Shown: positions 19,087 to 29,301 of the stretch, in pieces
How the letters are laid out: each line of letters starts with the position of its first letter
Numbering within the stretch: position 1 is the stretch's first letter
Assembly (NCBI GenBank): GCA_945865425.1
Contig: CAMBFN010000007.1
Location: 1-32,884, forward strand
Origin: Comamonas sp. lk
Lineage (GTDB): Bacteria; Pseudomonadota; Gammaproteobacteria; Burkholderiales; Burkholderiaceae_C
Length of the DNA: 32,884 nucleotides
Direction: 5' to 3'
Made by a program: the position numbers and the translations under genes
The notes under the pieces: generated by a model
What the model was told of the DNA's origin: nothing
Seen by the model: only the letters and a program-made list of their open reading frames with translations
Database searches by the model: none

Positions 19087-21165
19087 ATGACAGGTAACTC
19101 AGCGCTGATTCTTGCGCTTGTCTGTGGTTTGATTGCCGTGATCTACGGTGTTTGGGCCCGCAGTTGGATTCTTTCCCAGGACGCAGGCAATGCCCGCATG
19201 CAAGAAATTGCAGCGGCCATTCAAACCGGTGCCGGCGCTTACTTGGCGCGGCAATATAAAACCATTGCCATGGTCGGCGTGGTGCTGGCTATTCTCATTG
19301 CTTGGTTCTTAGACCCCTTGAGCGCCGTCGGCTTTGTGCTCGGTGCGGTGCTCTCCGGTGCCTGCGGTTTTATCGGCATGAACGTGTCGGTGCGCGCCAA
19401 TGTGCGCACCGCACAGGCAGCCACCCGGGGCATTGGCCCGGCGCTGGATGTCGCCTTTCGCGGCGGCGCTATCACCGGCATGCTGGTGGTGGGTCTTGGC
19501 CTCTTGGGCGTGACCGGTTTTTACTGGTACCTCACCTCGGCAGGCGTTCCCGCAGACGGCAAGGCGCTGGCTAGCATGCTCAATCCGCTGATAGGTTTTG
19601 CCTTCGGCTCTTCGCTGATTTCTATCTTCGCCCGCTTGGGCGGCGGCATTTTCACCAAGGGCGCTGACGTGGGTGCCGATCTGGTGGGCAAGGTCGAAGC
19701 CGGCATTCCGGAAGACGACCCGCGCAACCCCGCCGTGATTGCGGATAACGTGGGCGACAACGTGGGCGATTGCGCAGGCATGGCAGCTGACTTGTTTGAA
19801 ACCTATGCCGTAACACTGATCGCCACCATGGTGCTGGGCGCGATGTTGGCGGGTACCGCTGGCCCCAATATGGTGCTCTACCCGCTGGTTCTGGGCGGCG
19901 TGTCCATCGTGGCGTCCATCATTGGGTGCTTCTTTGTCAAAGCCAGCCCCGGCATGACCAACGTCATGCCTGCGCTGTATAAAGGCTTGGCCGTTGCCGG
20001 CATTCTTTCATTGGTGGCGTTTTACTTTGTCACCCAGTCATTTTTCCCGGCGCCGCTGGCATTGCCCGATGGCACGGCTTTGAGCGCCAGTGGACTGTTT
20101 GGCGCTTGTGCCGTTGGCTTGATTCTGACTGGTGCGTTGGTCTGGGTTACCGAGTACTACACCGGCACGCAATACGCTCCAGTGCAGCATATTGCGCAAG
20201 CATCGACCACCGGCCACGGCACCAACATCATTGCCGGCTTGGGCGTCTCCATGCGTTCCACCGCTTGGCCCGTGCTGTTTGTGTGTGCTGCGATTTACAG
20301 CGCTTTTGATCTGGGCGGTCTCTATGGCATCGCTATCGCAGCTACCTCAATGCTGAGCATGGCCGGTATCGTGGTCGCTTTGGACGCCTATGGCCCCATC
20401 ACCGACAACGCCGGCGGCATTGCCGAAATGGCTGAACTCCCAGCCAGCGTGCGCGACATCACCGACCCGCTGGATGCGGTGGGCAACACCACCAAGGCCG
20501 TGACCAAAGGCTATGCCATCGGTTCTGCCGGTCTGGCCGCACTAGTCCTATTTGCTGACTACACCCACAAGCTCGAAGGTTTGGGCGCACACATCAAGTT
20601 TGACTTGAGCGACCCTAAAGTCATCATCGGACTGTTCATCGGCGGACTGATTCCTTACTTGTTTGGTGCCATGGCGATGGAGGCTGTGGGCCGCGCCGCC
20701 GGTGCCGTGGTGGTCGAAGTGCGTCGCCAGTTTAGGGAAATCAAAGGCATCATGGACGGTACCGGCAAGCCCGAGTACGACACGGCGGTGGATATGTTGA
20801 CCACAGCGGCCATCAAGGAAATGATGATCCCCAGCCTGTTGCCGGTGGTAGCACCCATCTTGGTCGGCTTGATTCTTGGACCAGCGGCTTTGGGCGGCTT
20901 GCTGATGGGCACCATCGTGACCGGTTTATTCGTGGCTATTTCCATGTGTACCGGTGGCGGTGCTTGGGATAACGCCAAGAAATACATCGAAGACGGACAC
21001 CATGGCGGCAAGGGCTCTGAAACCCACAAGGCTGCTGTTACAGGCGACACCGTGGGCGATCCTTACAAGGACACAGCCGGCCCTGCGATCAACCCCTTGA
21101 TCAAGATCATCAACATCGTGGCATTGCTGATCGTGCCAGTGATGATGAAGATTCACGGCGGCTGA
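19087..21165 (+). CDS. hppA: Membrane-bound ion-translocating pyrophosphatase (K+-independent type predicted)
   Basis: [48 protein letters not shown] and [22 protein letters not shown]. Start at 19087 with GGAG upstream; the ORF is open to 18868 but that region is not hppA-like. Confidence 0.96.
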   Translation: MTGNSALILALVCGLIAVIYGVWARSWILSQDAGNARMQEIAAAIQTGAGAYLARQYKTIAMVGVVLAILIAWFLDPLSAVGFVLGAVLSGACGFIGMNVSVRANVRTAQAATRGIGPALDVAFRGGAITGMLVVGLGLLGVTGFYWYLTSAGVPADGKALASMLNPLIGFAFGSSLISIFARLGGGIFTKGADVGADLVGKVEAGIPEDDPRNPAVIADNVGDNVGDCAGMAADLFETYAVTLIATMVLGAMLAGTAGPNMVLYPLVLGGVSIVASIIGCFFVKASPGMTNVMPALYKGLAVAGILSLVAFYFVTQSFFPAPLALPDGTALSASGLFGACAVGLILTGALVWVTEYYTGTQYAPVQHIAQASTTGHGTNIIAGLGVSMRSTAWPVLFVCAAIYSAFDLGGLYGIAIAATSMLSMAGIVVALDAYGPITDNAGGIAEMAELPASVRDITDPLDAVGNTTKAVTKGYAIGSAGLAALVLFADYTHKLEGLGAHIKFDLSDPKVIIGLFIGGLIPYLFGAMAMEAVGRAAGAVVVEVRRQFREIKGIMDGTGKPEYDTAVDMLTTAAIKEMMIPSLLPVVAPILVGLILGPAALGGLLMGTIVTGLFVAISMCTGGGAWDNAKKYIEDGHHGGKGSETHKAAVTGDTVGDPYKDTAGPAINPLIKIINIVALLIVPVMMKIHGG

Positions 21166-21214
21166 TAACGGTAAGCGAATCTGCGCCTAGACCGGTCCCC
21201 TGCGGGCCGGCCCC

Positions 21215-21248
21215 ATCCCGCAAGCCCAGCGCTTTGCGGGATTTTTTT
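21215..21248 (+). terminator. Intrinsic terminator downstream of hppA
   Basis: 9-bp stem ATCCCGCAA...TTGCGGGAT followed by TTTTTT. Confidence 0.88.
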
Positions 21249-21277
21249 GGTTGCTACTTTGCATTAAGGTGCAATAA

Positions 21278-21943
21278 TTGCGGCTCTGTACGGCCTATTC
21301 GTTGGAAGCTCAAGGCGTCGTGAAAATACTCATAGTCGATGACCATGCGCTGGTGCGTGAAGGCCTGGGCCAAGTGCTGTCTAGCATGTATCCCAGGCTG
21401 CAGTTGCTGCATGCGGGAACAGGTGCCGCGGCGATTGATATGCTACTGCCACATCGCGACATAGACCTGGTGCTGCTGGATTACCACCTACCGGACATGA
21501 ATGGTTTGGAGGTGCTGCGCCAGATGGGCCGCATCCAACCCGCACTAGTGGTGTTAATGATCTCGGGCAGTACCACGCTGCAATTGATTCAACTTGCGCT
21601 CAAAAACGGTGCCGCCGGTTTTGTGACTAAGACGGGCAACACCGACGACTTGCTCGAAGCCATTTCCCAGGTACTCAATGGTGTGATTTACCTGCCGCAG
21701 GAGCTCAGACCTTTAGCCGCTGCGGGCAAGGCAGCCCTGGCGCTGCCGCTATCGCCCAAACAGGAAATGGTGCTGCGCGGCTTAATGGAAGGACATACCA
21801 ACCGGGAAATAGCTAGCGCGCTTGAGGTTTCGGAAGAAACCGTAAAAACCCATGTGAGTGCCATACTGCGCTATTTCCATGCGGACAACCGCACGCAGGC
21901 CGTGCGCACCGCGGCCAACTACGCCTTCAACGCCAGTCATTGA
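21278..21943 (+). CDS. LuxR/NarL family response regulator
   Basis: REC domain (ILIVDDHALVREGLGQVL, DLVLLDYHLPDMNGLEVL) plus LuxR HTH (LSPKQEMVLRGLMEGHTNREIASALEVSEETVKTHVSAIL). The start may be GTG at 21320 (VKILIVDD). Confidence 0.93.
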   Translation: MRLCTAYSLEAQGVVKILIVDDHALVREGLGQVLSSMYPRLQLLHAGTGAAAIDMLLPHRDIDLVLLDYHLPDMNGLEVLRQMGRIQPALVVLMISGSTTLQLIQLALKNGAAGFVTKTGNTDDLLEAISQVLNGVIYLPQELRPLAAAGKAALALPLSPKQEMVLRGLMEGHTNREIASALEVSEETVKTHVSAILRYFHADNRTQAVRTAANYAFNASH

Positions 21944-23296
21944 CTAAGGCAAGGCTTCGGTTCGCAGCACGCGACGCAGCCATGCACGCAACTGGCCAGC
22001 TTGCAAAGCTTGGCCCAAGACAGCCGTAGCGGCAGGAAGATCGAGCATAACTTGGGCGTTACCAAGGTCAGCGTGAATCATGCAAGCGGGTATGTGACTC
22101 CCAACACCCGCGCGCAAGGCCCGGATGTGCTGACCCGACTGCAGCGGCGCATCCGCCTGCCAGGCGCAAACGATGGCTTGGGCTTGGCCTGCCTTAGCAG
22201 TGTCCAAGGACTGCGCATCGATCAGCACACAACCCCAACTGCGCAACCAGGCAGCGACCATGTCTGCGCGTTCTTGGTCGGTATCGAACAAGGCCACACG
22301 CAATCCGTCCAGACCGAAGGTCTCCAGGGCCTTGGGTAAATCCGCACCTTGCACCTTGATGCCTTCATCGGCCAGCGGCAAGGTGATGGAAAAACGGCTC
22401 CCGCGCCCCAATGCAGAACGCAACTGCACCTGGGTTCCCATCAGTTGGCAATGGCGGGAGGCGATATGCAGGCCCAGTGAGGGGCGCGATGGCTCTTGCA
22501 GCGTTGCCACATTGCGCTGGACAAATGGCTCGAAAATCTTGGCGTGGTCGCGCTCGGCGATGCCCGGTCCGCTGTCGCTGACATCCAGACGCACTGCCGC
22601 CCCACCCTGCACCAAGCGAGCGCTGAGCAAGACCGTACCTTGCGCGCAATATCGCAGCGCGTTGCGGCCCAAAGCCAGCAAGACGCGTTCGAGTAGCGCC
22701 GCATCCCCGAGTACCGAGCGCCCATTGGAGCGGACGACCCAACGCAAACCTTTGGCCTGCGCCTGATCGGCCAGTTGCTCGCGCACCCGGAAAAACAGCT
22801 CGTCCACCGACACCACCATGCGCGAGGCCTGCACCTCTCCGGCCTCGATCTGCGCCAGTTCCATCAGACCGGCAAGCAAGCGCGTCAAGTCTTGCATAGA
22901 GGATTGCAAATAACCGTGCAAAGCCTCAGCGGATGCCTCAGGCGGCAAGCGTCGCAAACGCTCTAAAAACAGCGCTAGGGCCTGAGCGGGCTGGCACAAG
23001 TCATGGGTGGCAGTCGCCCAAAAGCGCGCGCGTTGCTGCAGCAAATCCGGCGGCTCCTCCTGCGCCGGCCCAGCCGGTCGTAAGCGCAACAGCGCTTCCT
23101 TGGTGATGCGGTCCGGTCCGGCCGGCACCTCGGTGGGCTTGTGCGTGGGCGCCTGAACCATTAAGCGCGTAGCTGAAGGACTTGCAGCCGTCGTGGAAGT
23201 CCCCGCTTGGGCCGTGATATCCGGTTCTCGCCAAAAGCGCTGCCACCAGGGCCGCGGTCGGCCCGGCTTATCGCCAATGTCTGAGGGCGTGTTCAT
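21944..23296 (-). CDS. Soluble hybrid sensor histidine kinase with a degenerate C-terminal receiver
   Basis: H-box FWATATHDLCQPAQALALFLERL, N/G boxes LALGRNALRYCAQGTV and VSDSGPGIAERDHAKIFEPFVQ. REC-like C-terminus (LRVALFDTDQERADMVAAWLRSWGCVLIDAQ). Start taken at MNTPSDIG. Confidence 0.9.
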   Translation of the reverse strand: MNTPSDIGDKPGRPRPWWQRFWREPDITAQAGTSTTAASPSATRLMVQAPTHKPTEVPAGPDRITKEALLRLRPAGPAQEEPPDLLQQRARFWATATHDLCQPAQALALFLERLRRLPPEASAEALHGYLQSSMQDLTRLLAGLMELAQIEAGEVQASRMVVSVDELFFRVREQLADQAQAKGLRWVVRSNGRSVLGDAALLERVLLALGRNALRYCAQGTVLLSARLVQGGAAVRLDVSDSGPGIAERDHAKIFEPFVQRNVATLQEPSRPSLGLHIASRHCQLMGTQVQLRSALGRGSRFSITLPLADEGIKVQGADLPKALETFGLDGLRVALFDTDQERADMVAAWLRSWGCVLIDAQSLDTAKAGQAQAIVCAWQADAPLQSGQHIRALRAGVGSHIPACMIHADLGNAQVMLDLPAATAVLGQALQAGQLRAWLRRVLRTEALP

Positions 23297-23453
23297 AGAC
23301 CGTAAAGCCACGCACCGCAACGCCAGCCCGGCACGGCTAGTGCGTTTAGCGCATTGAGCGCGATTCGGGCAAGGTTAAGGAAGTAATCCATGGCAAACAA
23401 CAATAGTACCAAGGCGGGAGTTAGGGCCTGAGCACACACTGCACAATAGCGAC

Positions 23454-24611
23454 ATGAGTAATTCCCACCCGCCGCGCGTAATTCCGGTGTACGACCTGCG
23501 CCCAGGCGCACTCCCCATCCCCCCGGCGACAGCAGGGACTAGCCGTGCGCCAGGGCTTGCGACTAGCGACATTCTGGGACGGCCCTTGCGAGATTTGCGC
23601 ATCAGCGTCACCGACCGGTGCAATTTCCGCTGCAGTTATTGCATGCCCAAGGAAGTGTTTGACAAGGACTACCAGTACCTGCCCCAGTCAGCCCTGCTGT
23701 CCTTTGAAGAAATTGTGCGAGTGGCTAGGGAGTTTGTTGGCTTGGGCGTGCAAAAAATCCGCCTTACGGGGGGCGAGCCCTTGCTGCGCAAGAACCTGGA
23801 GTTGCTAATTGCCCAACTTGGCGCATTGCGCACACGCGAGGGGCAGCCGCTGGACATGACGCTAACCACCAACGGCGCCCTACTAGCCCGCAAAGCCCAG
23901 GCATTGCGTGATGCCGGCCTGCAACGTGTCACCGTCAGTCTGGATGGACTGGACGACCGCATATTCCGCCAAATGAACGACGCAGACTTTCCCGTGTCCG
24001 AAGTGCTAAAGGGCATTGAAGCAGCACAGGCTGTAGGCCTGGGGCCTATCAAGGTCAACATGGTGGTCAAGCGTGGCACCAATGACCATGAAATTCTTCC
24101 CATGGCCAGGCATTTCCGAGGGACCGGAATTGTTTTGCGCTTTATCGAATACATGGATGTCGGTGCCACCAACGGCTGGCGCATGGATGAAGTGTTGCCT
24201 TCGGCCCAGGTCATAGCGCGCTTGCAAACTGAATTTGCGATGCTACCGCTGGAGGCCTCTGCAACGGGCGAGACAGCGCAACGCTGGGCTTACGCCGACG
24301 CGCAGGGCCGAGCGGATGCAAATGCGGGAGAAATAGGCGTCATCAGCAGCGTGACCCAAGCCTTTTGCAGCGACTGCAACCGCGCACGTTTATCTACGGA
24401 AGGCCAGTTGTATTTGTGTCTGTTCGCCAGCCAGGGCTACGACTTGCGCAGCCTGCTGCGCGCAGGCGCGAATGCGCAGGAACTGGCTGGCGCCATAGGC
24501 GCGATCTGGGAGCAGCGCGATGACCGCTACTCGATGCTGCGCGCCACACTGCCCGCGCAGCCTGAGGCAGAGTCCGGGCGGCGGGTGGAAATGAGTTACA
24601 TCGGTGGATAA
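23454..24611 (+). CDS. moaA: GTP 3',8-cyclase (molybdenum cofactor biosynthesis protein A)
   Basis: Radical SAM motif CNFRCSYC, C-terminal cluster CSDC-x13-C ([19 protein letters not shown]), and C-terminal Gly-Gly. Confidence 0.97.
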   Translation: MSNSHPPRVIPVYDLRPGALPIPPATAGTSRAPGLATSDILGRPLRDLRISVTDRCNFRCSYCMPKEVFDKDYQYLPQSALLSFEEIVRVAREFVGLGVQKIRLTGGEPLLRKNLELLIAQLGALRTREGQPLDMTLTTNGALLARKAQALRDAGLQRVTVSLDGLDDRIFRQMNDADFPVSEVLKGIEAAQAVGLGPIKVNMVVKRGTNDHEILPMARHFRGTGIVLRFIEYMDVGATNGWRMDEVLPSAQVIARLQTEFAMLPLEASATGETAQRWAYADAQGRADANAGEIGVISSVTQAFCSDCNRARLSTEGQLYLCLFASQGYDLRSLLRAGANAQELAGAIGAIWEQRDDRYSMLRATLPAQPEAESGRRVEMSYIGG

Positions 24612-24626
24612 GGTGGATTTCTTTCT

Positions 24627-25928
24627 ATGAAATCGCTGGCAGAAATAGCCGGCGCATTGCTGGGTTATGACCCTGATGCATTAGCGGCACAGTCGGTCAA
24701 TACATTCCTGGCCGATATGGTGCCCCGACCCACGCAAACCGAAGCGCTGCCCCTGATGCATGCATTGGGACGGGTATTGGCCCAGGACATCATCAGCCCG
24801 ATTGACGTACCACCGCACGATAACTCCGCCATGGACGGCTATGCATTCGATGGCAGCGCCTTGTCGACAAATAAGCCTTTGCAATTAGAGCTAGCAGGCA
24901 GCGCACTGGCGGGCACGCCATTTTCCGGGCAGATTGGCCCAGGCCAATGTCTGCACATCATGACCGGGGCCATTCTCCCGCCCGGCCTGGACACCGTGGT
25001 GCCGCAAGAACTGGTAAAGCTGCATAAGAATTGCATTGAGATTGCGCAGGGCATTTTGCAGCCGGGTGACAACCGGCGCTTGCGCGGCGAGGATGTGCAC
25101 TGTGGCAGCGTTGCGCTAACCAAGGGCTCGGTCTTAGGGCCTGCCGCCCTGGGCCTGCTCGCTAGCCTGGGTTTGCCTACGGCACCCATATTTCGCAAGC
25201 TTCGCGTGGCTTATTTTTCCACTGGCGACGAAATTTTGAGCCTGGGCGACAGCCCCCGTGAAGGCGCCGTGTTTGACAGCAACCGTTATACCGTATCGGG
25301 CATGCTGCAGCGCATGGGCATTGAATGCATTGACCTGGGGGTGGTCCGCGATGACCCGGATTTGCTGGAAAGCGCGTTTCGCAAAGCTGCGTCGCAAGCA
25401 GACGCGATTGTGACCAGTGGCGGCGTAAGCGTGGGCGAAGCCGACCACACCAAAGCCATGATGCGGCAACTAGCGCACAGTGATACTGCGGGCGAAGGCG
25501 GCGTGGCCTTTTGGCGCATTGCCATGCGACCGGGCCGCCCTATGGCGGTGGGCCGCATCGGCCGCGTTCCCTTGTTTGGCCTGCCGGGCAACCCGGTAGC
25601 GGTGATGGTGACGTTTTTAGCCTTCGTGCGCCCAGCCCTTTGGCAAATGATGGGCGCCAGCCCAGTAGACCCACAGGTGCAATGCCCGCTGTTGCAAGCG
25701 CGCAGCAGCCAAGCCATTCGAAAAAAGCCGGGACGCACCGAATACCAGCGGGCGATCGTCTCGCGTGCGGCCGACGGCTCGATGCAGGTCCGCACTACCG
25801 GTCAGCAAGGCTCAGGGGTGCTGAGCTCTATGGTGCAGGCCAATGGACTGATGGTCTTGCCGCATGGGCAAGGCGATATCGCCATAGGCGATGTCGTCGA
25901 AGTCATGATGTTCGCAGGCGTACTCTGA
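24627..25928 (+). CDS. moeA: Molybdopterin molybdenumtransferase
   Basis: ISPIDVPPHDNSAMDGYAFDG, VAYFSTGDEILSLG, DAIVTSGGVSVGEADHTK, PLFGLPGNPVAVMVTF. Confidence 0.97.
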   Translation: MKSLAEIAGALLGYDPDALAAQSVNTFLADMVPRPTQTEALPLMHALGRVLAQDIISPIDVPPHDNSAMDGYAFDGSALSTNKPLQLELAGSALAGTPFSGQIGPGQCLHIMTGAILPPGLDTVVPQELVKLHKNCIEIAQGILQPGDNRRLRGEDVHCGSVALTKGSVLGPAALGLLASLGLPTAPIFRKLRVAYFSTGDEILSLGDSPREGAVFDSNRYTVSGMLQRMGIECIDLGVVRDDPDLLESAFRKAASQADAIVTSGGVSVGEADHTKAMMRQLAHSDTAGEGGVAFWRIAMRPGRPMAVGRIGRVPLFGLPGNPVAVMVTFLAFVRPALWQMMGASPVDPQVQCPLLQARSSQAIRKKPGRTEYQRAIVSRAADGSMQVRTTGQQGSGVLSSMVQANGLMVLPHGQGDIAIGDVVEVMMFAGVL

Positions 25929-25935
25929 CTCCGAA

Positions 25936-26391
25936 CTAGCGGCTGAGCTGTTCCACCCCGCGGTTGGCTAAGGCGTCCGCGCGCTCATTGCCGGGGTCGC
26001 CGGCGTGGCCCTTGACCCATTGCCACTCGATGCGGTGTTCGCTTTGGTGTACCAAGGCATCGAGTCTTTGCCACAAATCCACGTTCTTGACGGGTTGCTT
26101 GGCTGCCGTGCGCCAGCCCTTGGCTTTCCAGCCGTGCAGCCATTCGGTCATACCCTTGAGCACATACTGGCTGTCCACAAACAGGATCACATGGCAAGGG
26201 CGCTTGAGTGCCGAAAGTGCCTCAATAACTGCCATCATCTCCATGCGGTTATTGGTGGTCTCTAGCTCGCCGCCACAAAGTTCTTTTTCGGCACCATCGG
26301 CAGCGCGCAAAAGCGCCCCCCAACCGCCCGGCCCCGGATTGCCTTTGCACGCGCCGTCGGTGTAAATCACGATCTTGTTCAATGCTTTCAC
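25936..26391 (-). CDS. rnhA: Ribonuclease HI
   Basis: [87 protein letters not shown] start. Confidence 0.97.
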   Translation of the reverse strand: MKALNKIVIYTDGACKGNPGPGGWGALLRAADGAEKELCGGELETTNNRMEMMAVIEALSALKRPCHVILFVDSQYVLKGMTEWLHGWKAKGWRTAAKQPVKNVDLWQRLDALVHQSEHRIEWQWVKGHAGDPGNERADALANRGVEQLSR

Positions 26392-27194
26392 TCCTTAAGC
26401 AGCGCATCCTGGTTGCTCTGGCCGGCCGGCACTTGACGGGGCACGCGCCCACGGGTGGTCTTCCACACCGAACCGAGCAAACGCACACCACGCACGCGCT
26501 TGACCCCCACCACCAAATAACTGGAACCAAAAATCGGCCACCAGCGCGGCCCCAGGCGCTCCATCCAAGCAAAGCGTTGCAGCCAGGCTGGGCTGGACAC
26601 CGCAGGAACGTAGCAACCAAAGCGCACAATTTCCACCTCAAAATCTAGCAGGCGAAGCCAATCGCGCAAGCGCCAATAGCCGATGTATTCACCGGCTACC
26701 GGCAAATAGCCCTGGCCCGACCAGCGACCGCCGCTCAGGCTTTCCCACATGCGGGAGCGCGCCTGCCGCAGCGCCCACAAGCCCACCGGATTGAAACCGC
26801 AAATCAGCACCCGCCCTTGCGGCACCAGCACACGCTCGACCTCGCGCAAAGTAGCATGGGCATCCATGCTCACCTCCAGGCTGTGCGGCATCAAGACCAA
26901 ATCTAAACTGGCAGACGGAAAAGGTAAGGCCGAAAAATCGGTAACCAGTGCAGGGGTAGGCCCAGGGTTCGCATCGCCCTGGGGCACCAACTCGGGCGAC
27001 TCTTGCACCGCCAACCAGCGGTGCGGCATGCGGTTGTGGGCCAAGCCCTGAAATTGCGGCAAGCCCAGCTGCAAAGCATGAAAGCCGAACATGTCTGCGA
27101 CCAATGCGTCCGCTTGGCCTTGCTCCCAAGCCAGCATATAGCGTCCGGCATGGGTTTGGAGCCAGTCCTGCAAATCTATAATCCGGTCGCTCAT
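26388..27194 (-). CDS. SAM-dependent methyltransferase (class I)
   Basis: Methyltransferase_11-like: [55 protein letters not shown]. Stop overlaps the rnhA GTG start. Confidence 0.88.
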   Translation of the reverse strand: MSDRIIDLQDWLQTHAGRYMLAWEQGQADALVADMFGFHALQLGLPQFQGLAHNRMPHRWLAVQESPELVPQGDANPGPTPALVTDFSALPFPSASLDLVLMPHSLEVSMDAHATLREVERVLVPQGRVLICGFNPVGLWALRQARSRMWESLSGGRWSGQGYLPVAGEYIGYWRLRDWLRLLDFEVEIVRFGCYVPAVSSPAWLQRFAWMERLGPRWWPIFGSSYLVVGVKRVRGVRLLGSVWKTTRGRVPRQVPAGQSNQDALLKE

Positions 27195-27248
27195 GACATT
27201 GTTTTCGCTGCCCGCTCTGCCTACGCTGATTTTTTTGGATGTCCCAAG

Positions 27249-28820
27249 ATGCGTCGGCCAGTCGCCAACCAGTCGATCTTCCGCCCCAAAGCGCCACTGC
27301 GCAGCAAACCGCTGCTAAGTCCAGCGCATTCTAGTCAGACCCCATTGCACCACCCCATACGCTTGACTGTGGTTCGCGCCCTGCGTGCGCTTACTGCCCT
27401 CCTACTCCTGGGCTGTGCCAGCCTCACGCATGCTGCGGAAGGCCCCGCCAGCTTACAAGCGCTGGATGTGCAGGAAAGCAAGTCTCTGCCAGTGGCCGAG
27501 ACGGCCACCCCCGCCGATTTATGGGAGCGCATACGCCGTGGCTACGCCATGCCCGACCTCACAAGCAATCTGGTGCGTGACCGCGAGCAGTGGTACAGCA
27601 CGCGCCCCGATTACATTTTTCGCATGACGGAGCGTTCGCGCAAATACCTCTTTCATATCGTGGAAGAACTGGAGAGGCGCAATATGCCTACCGAGTTGGC
27701 CTTGCTGCCATTTGTTGAAAGCGCATTTAACCCGCAGGCCGTCTCCAGCGCCAAAGCGGCAGGTATGTGGCAATTCATGCCAGCGACGGGGAAGAGCTTC
27801 GAACTCAAGCAAAACGTTTTTCGGGACGATAGGCGTGATGTCCTGGCCTCGACCCGCGCCGCGCTGGACTACTTACAAAAGCTGCATGGCATGTTTGGCG
27901 ACTGGCATCTGGCGCTGGCGGCCTATAACTGGGGCGAAGGCAGTGTCGGCCGCGCTATCGCCAAAAACCAGCGCCTAGGCCTGCCCACCGGCTATACCGA
28001 CCTGGGCATGCCGCAGGAAACCCAGTACTACGTACCCAAATTGCAGGCCATAAAAAACATTGTGGGCCAGCCAGAAATTTTCGGTGCGCAATTGCCCGAT
28101 ATCGGCAACCATCCCTATTTCAAAACCGTGAGCATCGCCAACGACATCGACGTGGCGATGGCGGTCAAGCTATCTGGCGTGCCTCTGGACGATTTCAAGT
28201 CGCTCAACCCCTCGGTGAACAAGCCCATCATCATGGCAGCCGGTACACCGCATATCCTGCTGCCCTGGGACAACGCCGATGTGTTCGAAAAAAATCTGCA
28301 AGAGTTCAAAGGCCCGCGTTTAGCCAGTTGGACGGTTTGGGTGGCCCCGTCCACGGTACGCATTGCTGAAGCGGCCAAGCAAGTGGGTATGACCGAATCG
28401 CAATTGCGAGAGCTCAACAATATACCCCCGCGTATGCTCATCAAAGCCGGCTCGACGCTGCTGGTACCCCGCGCCGCCCATTCGCAAAAAGATATCAGCG
28501 AGTCCGTCGCCGACCGAGGTCAGGTGACTTTCACCCCGGAAATGATTAGCGTGCGCAAATCCATTCGCGCGGGCAAGGCAGACACCGTGGCGTCCTTGGC
28601 CAAACGCCTCAATGTCAGCCCTGCGAATCTGGCCCAATGGAACAAAGTGCCGGCCAACGCAAAGTTCAAACCGGGCCAGGCCCTGGTGATAGTGGTGAAT
28701 GTCCCTGCCGGTTCCGCAAGCAAAGTCAAAAGCAAGCCCAAGACCCCAGCCAAGGCGGTAGCCAAACCAGCGCCTAAGCCAAGCGCCAAAAAACCGCCAG
28801 AAAAGCAGCAAAAAAAATAG
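27249..28820 (+). CDS. mltD: Membrane-bound lytic murein transglycosylase D-like, with LysM-type repeats
   Basis: SLT motifs (ALLPFVESAFNPQAVSSAKAAGMWQFMPATGKSFEL, WHLALAAYNWGEGSVGRAI), two LysM-like segments, Lys/Pro/Ala-rich tail. Start uncertain: ATG 27249 or TTG 27363 (lipoprotein-type LLLLGCAS). Confidence 0.92.
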   Translation: MRRPVANQSIFRPKAPLRSKPLLSPAHSSQTPLHHPIRLTVVRALRALTALLLLGCASLTHAAEGPASLQALDVQESKSLPVAETATPADLWERIRRGYAMPDLTSNLVRDREQWYSTRPDYIFRMTERSRKYLFHIVEELERRNMPTELALLPFVESAFNPQAVSSAKAAGMWQFMPATGKSFELKQNVFRDDRRDVLASTRAALDYLQKLHGMFGDWHLALAAYNWGEGSVGRAIAKNQRLGLPTGYTDLGMPQETQYYVPKLQAIKNIVGQPEIFGAQLPDIGNHPYFKTVSIANDIDVAMAVKLSGVPLDDFKSLNPSVNKPIIMAAGTPHILLPWDNADVFEKNLQEFKGPRLASWTVWVAPSTVRIAEAAKQVGMTESQLRELNNIPPRMLIKAGSTLLVPRAAHSQKDISESVADRGQVTFTPEMISVRKSIRAGKADTVASLAKRLNVSPANLAQWNKVPANAKFKPGQALVIVVNVPAGSASKVKSKPKTPAKAVAKPAPKPSAKKPPEKQQKK

Positions 28821-28828
28821 GCGCGTCC

Positions 28829-28852
28829 GGCGCCTAAGCGGTTTTAGGCGCC
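28829..28852. terminator. Hairpin between convergent mltD and MAPEG gene, possibly bidirectional
   Basis: 9-bp perfect inverted repeat GGCGCCTAA-GCGGTT-TTAGGCGCC. No clear T-tract. Confidence 0.5.
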
Positions 28853-29263
28853 AGGCGCCGCAGAAAAAAGAATCGCTACGTTGGTGGCCAGCGCCAGCGC
28901 CCATGCCAAACTGCGCGCATTGGCCCGGTCGGCAACATATAAAGCGACATACACCACACGCAAGGCCACATAGATCAGGGCTAGCATATCCATACGTGCA
29001 GCGTCAGCGCCTGCATGCTGCGCCAGCGCTATAGCTCCAATAAAGAAAGGAAGCGCTTCAAAACAATTGGACTGTGCCGCATGCGCGCGGGCCCGCCAAC
29101 CGGTTTGCCCTGCCAGCCACCGGCGTGGCATCGCATTGTCATAGCCCCCCTCGTGGACGGGCCTACCAAAGCCATTGGACTTGGCCATACCAGCGCAGAA
29201 TATGGGCATAAAAGCAGCGAGCAAAACACACCAATGTAAAACGGAAAAAACAGAATCTGTCAC
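28844..29263 (-). CDS. MAPEG family membrane protein
   Basis: About 139 aa, four hydrophobic segments, with RARAHAAQSNCFEALPFFIGAIALA and LRVVYVALYVADRANARSLAWALAL typical of MAPEG. Confidence 0.85.
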   Translation of the reverse strand: MTDSVFSVLHWCVLLAAFMPIFCAGMAKSNGFGRPVHEGGYDNAMPRRWLAGQTGWRARAHAAQSNCFEALPFFIGAIALAQHAGADAARMDMLALIYVALRVVYVALYVADRANARSLAWALALATNVAILFSAAPGA

Positions 29264-29301
29264 ACAAATCTCCCCAAAAAATTATTGAAAAAATAAACCC
29301 C

